A stretch of DNA of 23,615 bases from Chlamydomonas sphaeroides (Eukaryota > Chlorophyta > Chlorophyceae > Chlamydomonadales > Chlamydomonadaceae): assembly GCA_001662425.1 (NCBI GenBank), contig BDDC01000619.1, positions 1 to 23,615 on the forward strand. Reading direction: 5' to 3'. The notes under the pieces are model-generated. The model searched no databases, was not told the origin of the DNA, and was given only the letters and a program-made list of their open reading frames with translations. Position numbers and translations under genes: made by a program. The stretch's first letter is position 1. Each line of letters starts with the position of its first letter. This document shows, piece after piece, positions 21,458-23,615 of the stretch.

Positions 21458-21910
21458 GCGGCGTGCGACACGCGGCATTGGAGCGGCTTGCTGCAGCATG
21501 GCCGCGGCGACGACGCGATTGCCAACAAGCGGCTGACAAGACGTGGCGTGCGGCGGGAGCTGCTGGCTTGCGTGCGTCAAGGTTGGCGTGATGCGGCTTG
21601 AACGTCGGTGCGTGCACGGGCCTGCCACACAGATGGCGAGCGTACGGCATGGTTCTCGTGCTGCGCTTGCAGGCGTGGTTGGCGAACGGACCGCGTAATG
21701 TGGCGAGCCCCTTCATGCTGGGCGAACAGGGGATAGGCTGAGCGTTGTGGAGCGGCTTGGGCGGTGTGGGATGGACTGAGCGATGGAGGATCAATGTGAT
21801 GAGCGGTGTGGAATCGGACTGTACTGTGGAGCAGGGGCCGCGGCAGCTGGCCGCCAGATCTGGCGTGTGGTGGGAGCTGCTGGCGTGCGGCGAGGCTGGC
21901 GTGCTGGGGT
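21448..21910 (+). repeat. Diverged ~320-bp direct duplication in the Fuzzy 3' flank
   Basis: The 13 bases GATGGACTGAGCG that include the Fuzzy stop codon (21448-21460) recur at 21770-21782. A segment around 21544-21576 (TGGCGTG, then GGGAGCTGCTGGC) recurs at 21861-21893. The offsets are 322 and 317 bp, so the two copies are in register apart from small indels. The duplicated unit starts with the last codons of Fuzzy and runs through its 3' untranslated region. The copies are clearly diverged between the matching blocks. Confidence 0.6.
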
Positions 21911-22018
21911 CCCCACGTCAGGGCCGCCTCACAGGCGGCAAGCGCACGGGGTGGTGCGGTTGCCCCGCTAGCATGACGACGGAACAGGTTTGACAACACG
22001 CATGTGCATCACTTCGTT

Positions 22019-22023
22019 TTACA
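22019..22023 (-). terminator. Candidate TGTAA signal for ABCG (distal)
   Basis: TTACA on the + strand, about 660 nt beyond the ABCG stop codon. It is the second of two candidates in the correct orientation. Confidence 0.25.
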
Positions 22024-22121
22024 TGGCCGCACGCCAGCAGGTGCCCGGATGTGGCTGGCGGCCACGACAGGCAGCGACAGCCTCGAGGCCGGTTCCCACG
22101 GCGGGAACGTGCGCGTCACGT

Positions 22122-22126
22122 TTACA
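22122..22126 (-). terminator. Candidate TGTAA signal for ABCG (proximal)
   Basis: TTACA on the + strand lies about 555 nt beyond the ABCG stop codon at 22680-22682. It is the nearest TGTAA to that gene in the right orientation and would give a 3' untranslated region of ordinary algal length. Confidence 0.35.
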
Positions 22127-22679
22127 CCAAACTCGTCACACATGCGGCTCCACAGCTCAAGCTCTCCTTGTCCGCTCGCTCGGAACAGGAATTCTCGTTA
22201 TCACCCCCACACAGCTCTTCAAGTCTCTAAGCAGCTCAGGATATCGCACGCTTCCACCCACAAATCCAAGTAGCCCGACACCAGGACTCCTGCCCGACAC
22301 TGGGAAAAATCCGCGATGCTCCCAGCTGCAATACTCTTCCTGTGCCGCTGGCAAAAGCTGTAGGGATCTTTATCGTGCACACGCGCAGGGCGTCATGACG
22401 CGTTATCGCACGCGGGTGAAGGGGAGTGGTGGTGATGTTGCCGGGGTCGCGACAGGTTCGTGCGTCCGACCGTGCGGCATGACTCGTAGTGACACCAAGT
22501 TGACTTTCTGAGGCGGGTTGCTGGCGTGGGGAAAGCGTGTCATCGTCTGCTCTTACGATAGCTAGGTGTGCAGCCGCTCCAGGTGCATTGGTTTGAGCCG
22601 TTGCTGCGTTCGTTTCTGGAAAAGTCTGAGAGCCATGCCGCCAGCGCGGCCGCCGGCGGACGTGCCGCCGCCGTACCCT

Positions 22680-23615
22680 TTAGCGGCTGCTGTACTTCTT
22701 GAACTGCGACAGGCCAGGGGGATGCGGTCGGGGCGGGGGCGTTGCTTGTTTGCCTCACGCAAGGCCAGCACCGCATGCGACGCGTGCGATGCAGGCAACA
22801 TGCATGGCGCAAGGCCAGCACCGCATGCGACGCGTGCGATGCAGGCAACATGCATGGCGCTGGCCGTGCGCCGCCCCAGCTATTGCAGAGCCCATTGCAC
22901 TCGGCCAATCAAGCAACCCAAGTGCACGGCTCCCACCCCAACGGCTTTATGCGCCAGGCCATGCCCCGGCGCCAACCCAAGGCTCAACCCCAGGGCCCAA
23001 CCCACGGCCAACCCCAGCTGCACGACGCCCGTCCCCATCCCACCTGCATGGTGGCCCAGGCCATGAGGAAGAAGGCGATGAAGAAGAGGGAGGCGTAGCC
23101 CATGTACGTCCACTTGTCGACATTGTGCAGCGAGTAGTAGCCGAGCACCGTGCCGCCTGGGGAGGCCGGGCAAGGGCGGACAGGGGCTGCGTCACACAGG
23201 ACCGGACCGGACCAGATTGCAAACTCTGGCGAGGGGATTGTACCAGGAGTGCGCGCCGCTCAGGTCGACGTGTGATTGACGAGCAGGGGCGCCGACGGCC
23301 AAACGCTGTGCGGCGGGCGATGCTCCGGCTCGGCTTACCCAGCCACTGGGGGTTGCTCTCCCCGAATTGGTTGACCATGAGTGAGCCCCAGCTGTAGCGC
23401 AGGAAATCTGCAGGGGTGGCGGAGGGCGGGGAGGTAGGATGCGAGCGTGCGTTTCAGGCAGCAGACAGTGGAGGGATGGGGGTCGTGAGGAGGCGGCACG
23501 ATGAACAAGGGAAGGCCCTCCCTCCCACCCCTGTTGCTCCCAATGCGTCACCAATGTAGCTGTACCACTTCCACCAGGGCGGCATCTCGTGGAAGCGGAA
23601 CAGGAAGCCGCTGGG
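22680..23615 (-). CDS. ABCG-family ABC transporter, C-terminal end (5' part outside window)
   Basis: Four exons in transcript order: 23615-23552 (partial), 23407-23339, 23156-23044, 22703-22680; 270 nt, 89 residues plus TAA, phases 1, 1, 0. The sequence begins SGFLFRFHEMPPWWKWYSYI, the short loop before the last membrane spans of ABCG half-transporters (GF, P-x-W/WW-x-W). It continues FLRYSWGSLMVNQFGE, matching the family's S-x-x-RY-x-W-x-x-L-x-x-N-x-F motif. A Cys-free loop with VLGYYSL follows, then a hydrophobic last span (YASLFFIAFFLMAWATM) and a short basic tail FKKYSSR. ABCG proteins export lipids, sterols or waxes as dimers across the plasma membrane. The nucleotide-binding domain is outside the window, so subfamily and substrate cannot be judged. 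The last exon is only 24 nt including the stop. Confidence 0.8.
22758..22860 (-). repeat. Two exact tandem copies of a 50-bp unit in the last ABCG intron
   Basis: Copy 1 is at 22758-22807 and copy 2 at 22808-22857, with the first three bases (CGC) repeated again to 22860. The copies are identical. Each unit contains GCATGCGACGCGTGCGATGC, rich in GCATGC- and CGCG-type self-complementary bases. It lies wholly within the intron 22704-23043. Confidence 0.85.

Larger units (their letters stand above)
21911..22679. other. Non-coding interval between convergent Fuzzy and ABCG genes
   Basis: No frame here has coding character or a membrane or coil pattern; open stretches are short and of mixed composition. 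It should contain the end of the Fuzzy 3' untranslated region and most of the ABCG 3' untranslated region. The stretch 22121-22380 is noticeably more AT-rich than the rest of the window. No TGTAA was found on the + strand between 21458 and 22560, so the Fuzzy transcript end is not located. Confidence 0.5.

Noticed and set aside
21990..22511. Open + strand frame of about 170 codons after Fuzzy
   Set aside because: Mixed composition, no domain or codon bias like the neighbouring genes, and it overlaps the expected ABCG 3' untranslated region.
22562..22908. - strand open frames over the 50-bp repeat, suggesting a repetitive peptide gene
   Set aside because: The repeat is inside the ABCG intron, whose flanking exons join in frame; the repeated peptide results from the exact DNA duplication.

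Overview
This is nuclear DNA of a eukaryote, most likely a chlorophycean green alga (Chlamydomonadales or Sphaeropleales type). The evidence is very high GC, dense short introns of roughly 60-350 bp with CAG|GTR donors and CAG| acceptors, Ala/Gln/Gly-rich proteins, and TGTAA-type polyadenylation signals at two convergent gene ends. No bacterial, organellar or viral features were seen. All gene models below were built by hand from open frames, splice sites and phase; each keeps one frame from exon to exon, and the totals are multiples of three.

Layout. (1) Bases 1-2202, + strand: the 3' part of an unrecognised multi-pass membrane protein whose terminal exon is present twice in tandem. (2) Bases 2476-17012, - strand: one giant gene, 34 exons by my model, about 3,669 residues, almost entirely coiled coil. 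Near residues 2464-2596 it carries a run of nine Q-T-[D/E/S] motifs with a basic step of about 15 residues, which looks like a multivalent docking array for dynein light chain LC8. (3) Bases 17013-17377: a short divergent promoter region. (4) Bases 17378-21457, + strand: a complete 14-exon gene (about 659 residues) that I identify as a homologue of Fuzzy, the triple-longin planar-cell-polarity/ciliogenesis effector. (5) Bases 21458-22679: no convincing coding sequence; it holds the Fuzzy 3' flank with a diverged internal duplication of about 320 bp, and the 3' untranslated region of the next gene. (6) Bases 22680-23615, - strand: the last four exons of an ABCG-type ABC transporter, continuing beyond the window.

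How it may fit together. Fuzzy acts with Inturned and WDPCP (CPLANE) at the ciliary base in animals. The giant gene starts head-to-head with Fuzzy across only 365 bp and carries what appears to be an LC8-binding array, so the pair is a reasonable candidate for a co-expressed basal-body or ciliary module. That link is inference; the Fuzzy family call and the repeat array are read directly from the sequence. The flanking membrane protein and ABCG transporter show no evident connection to it.
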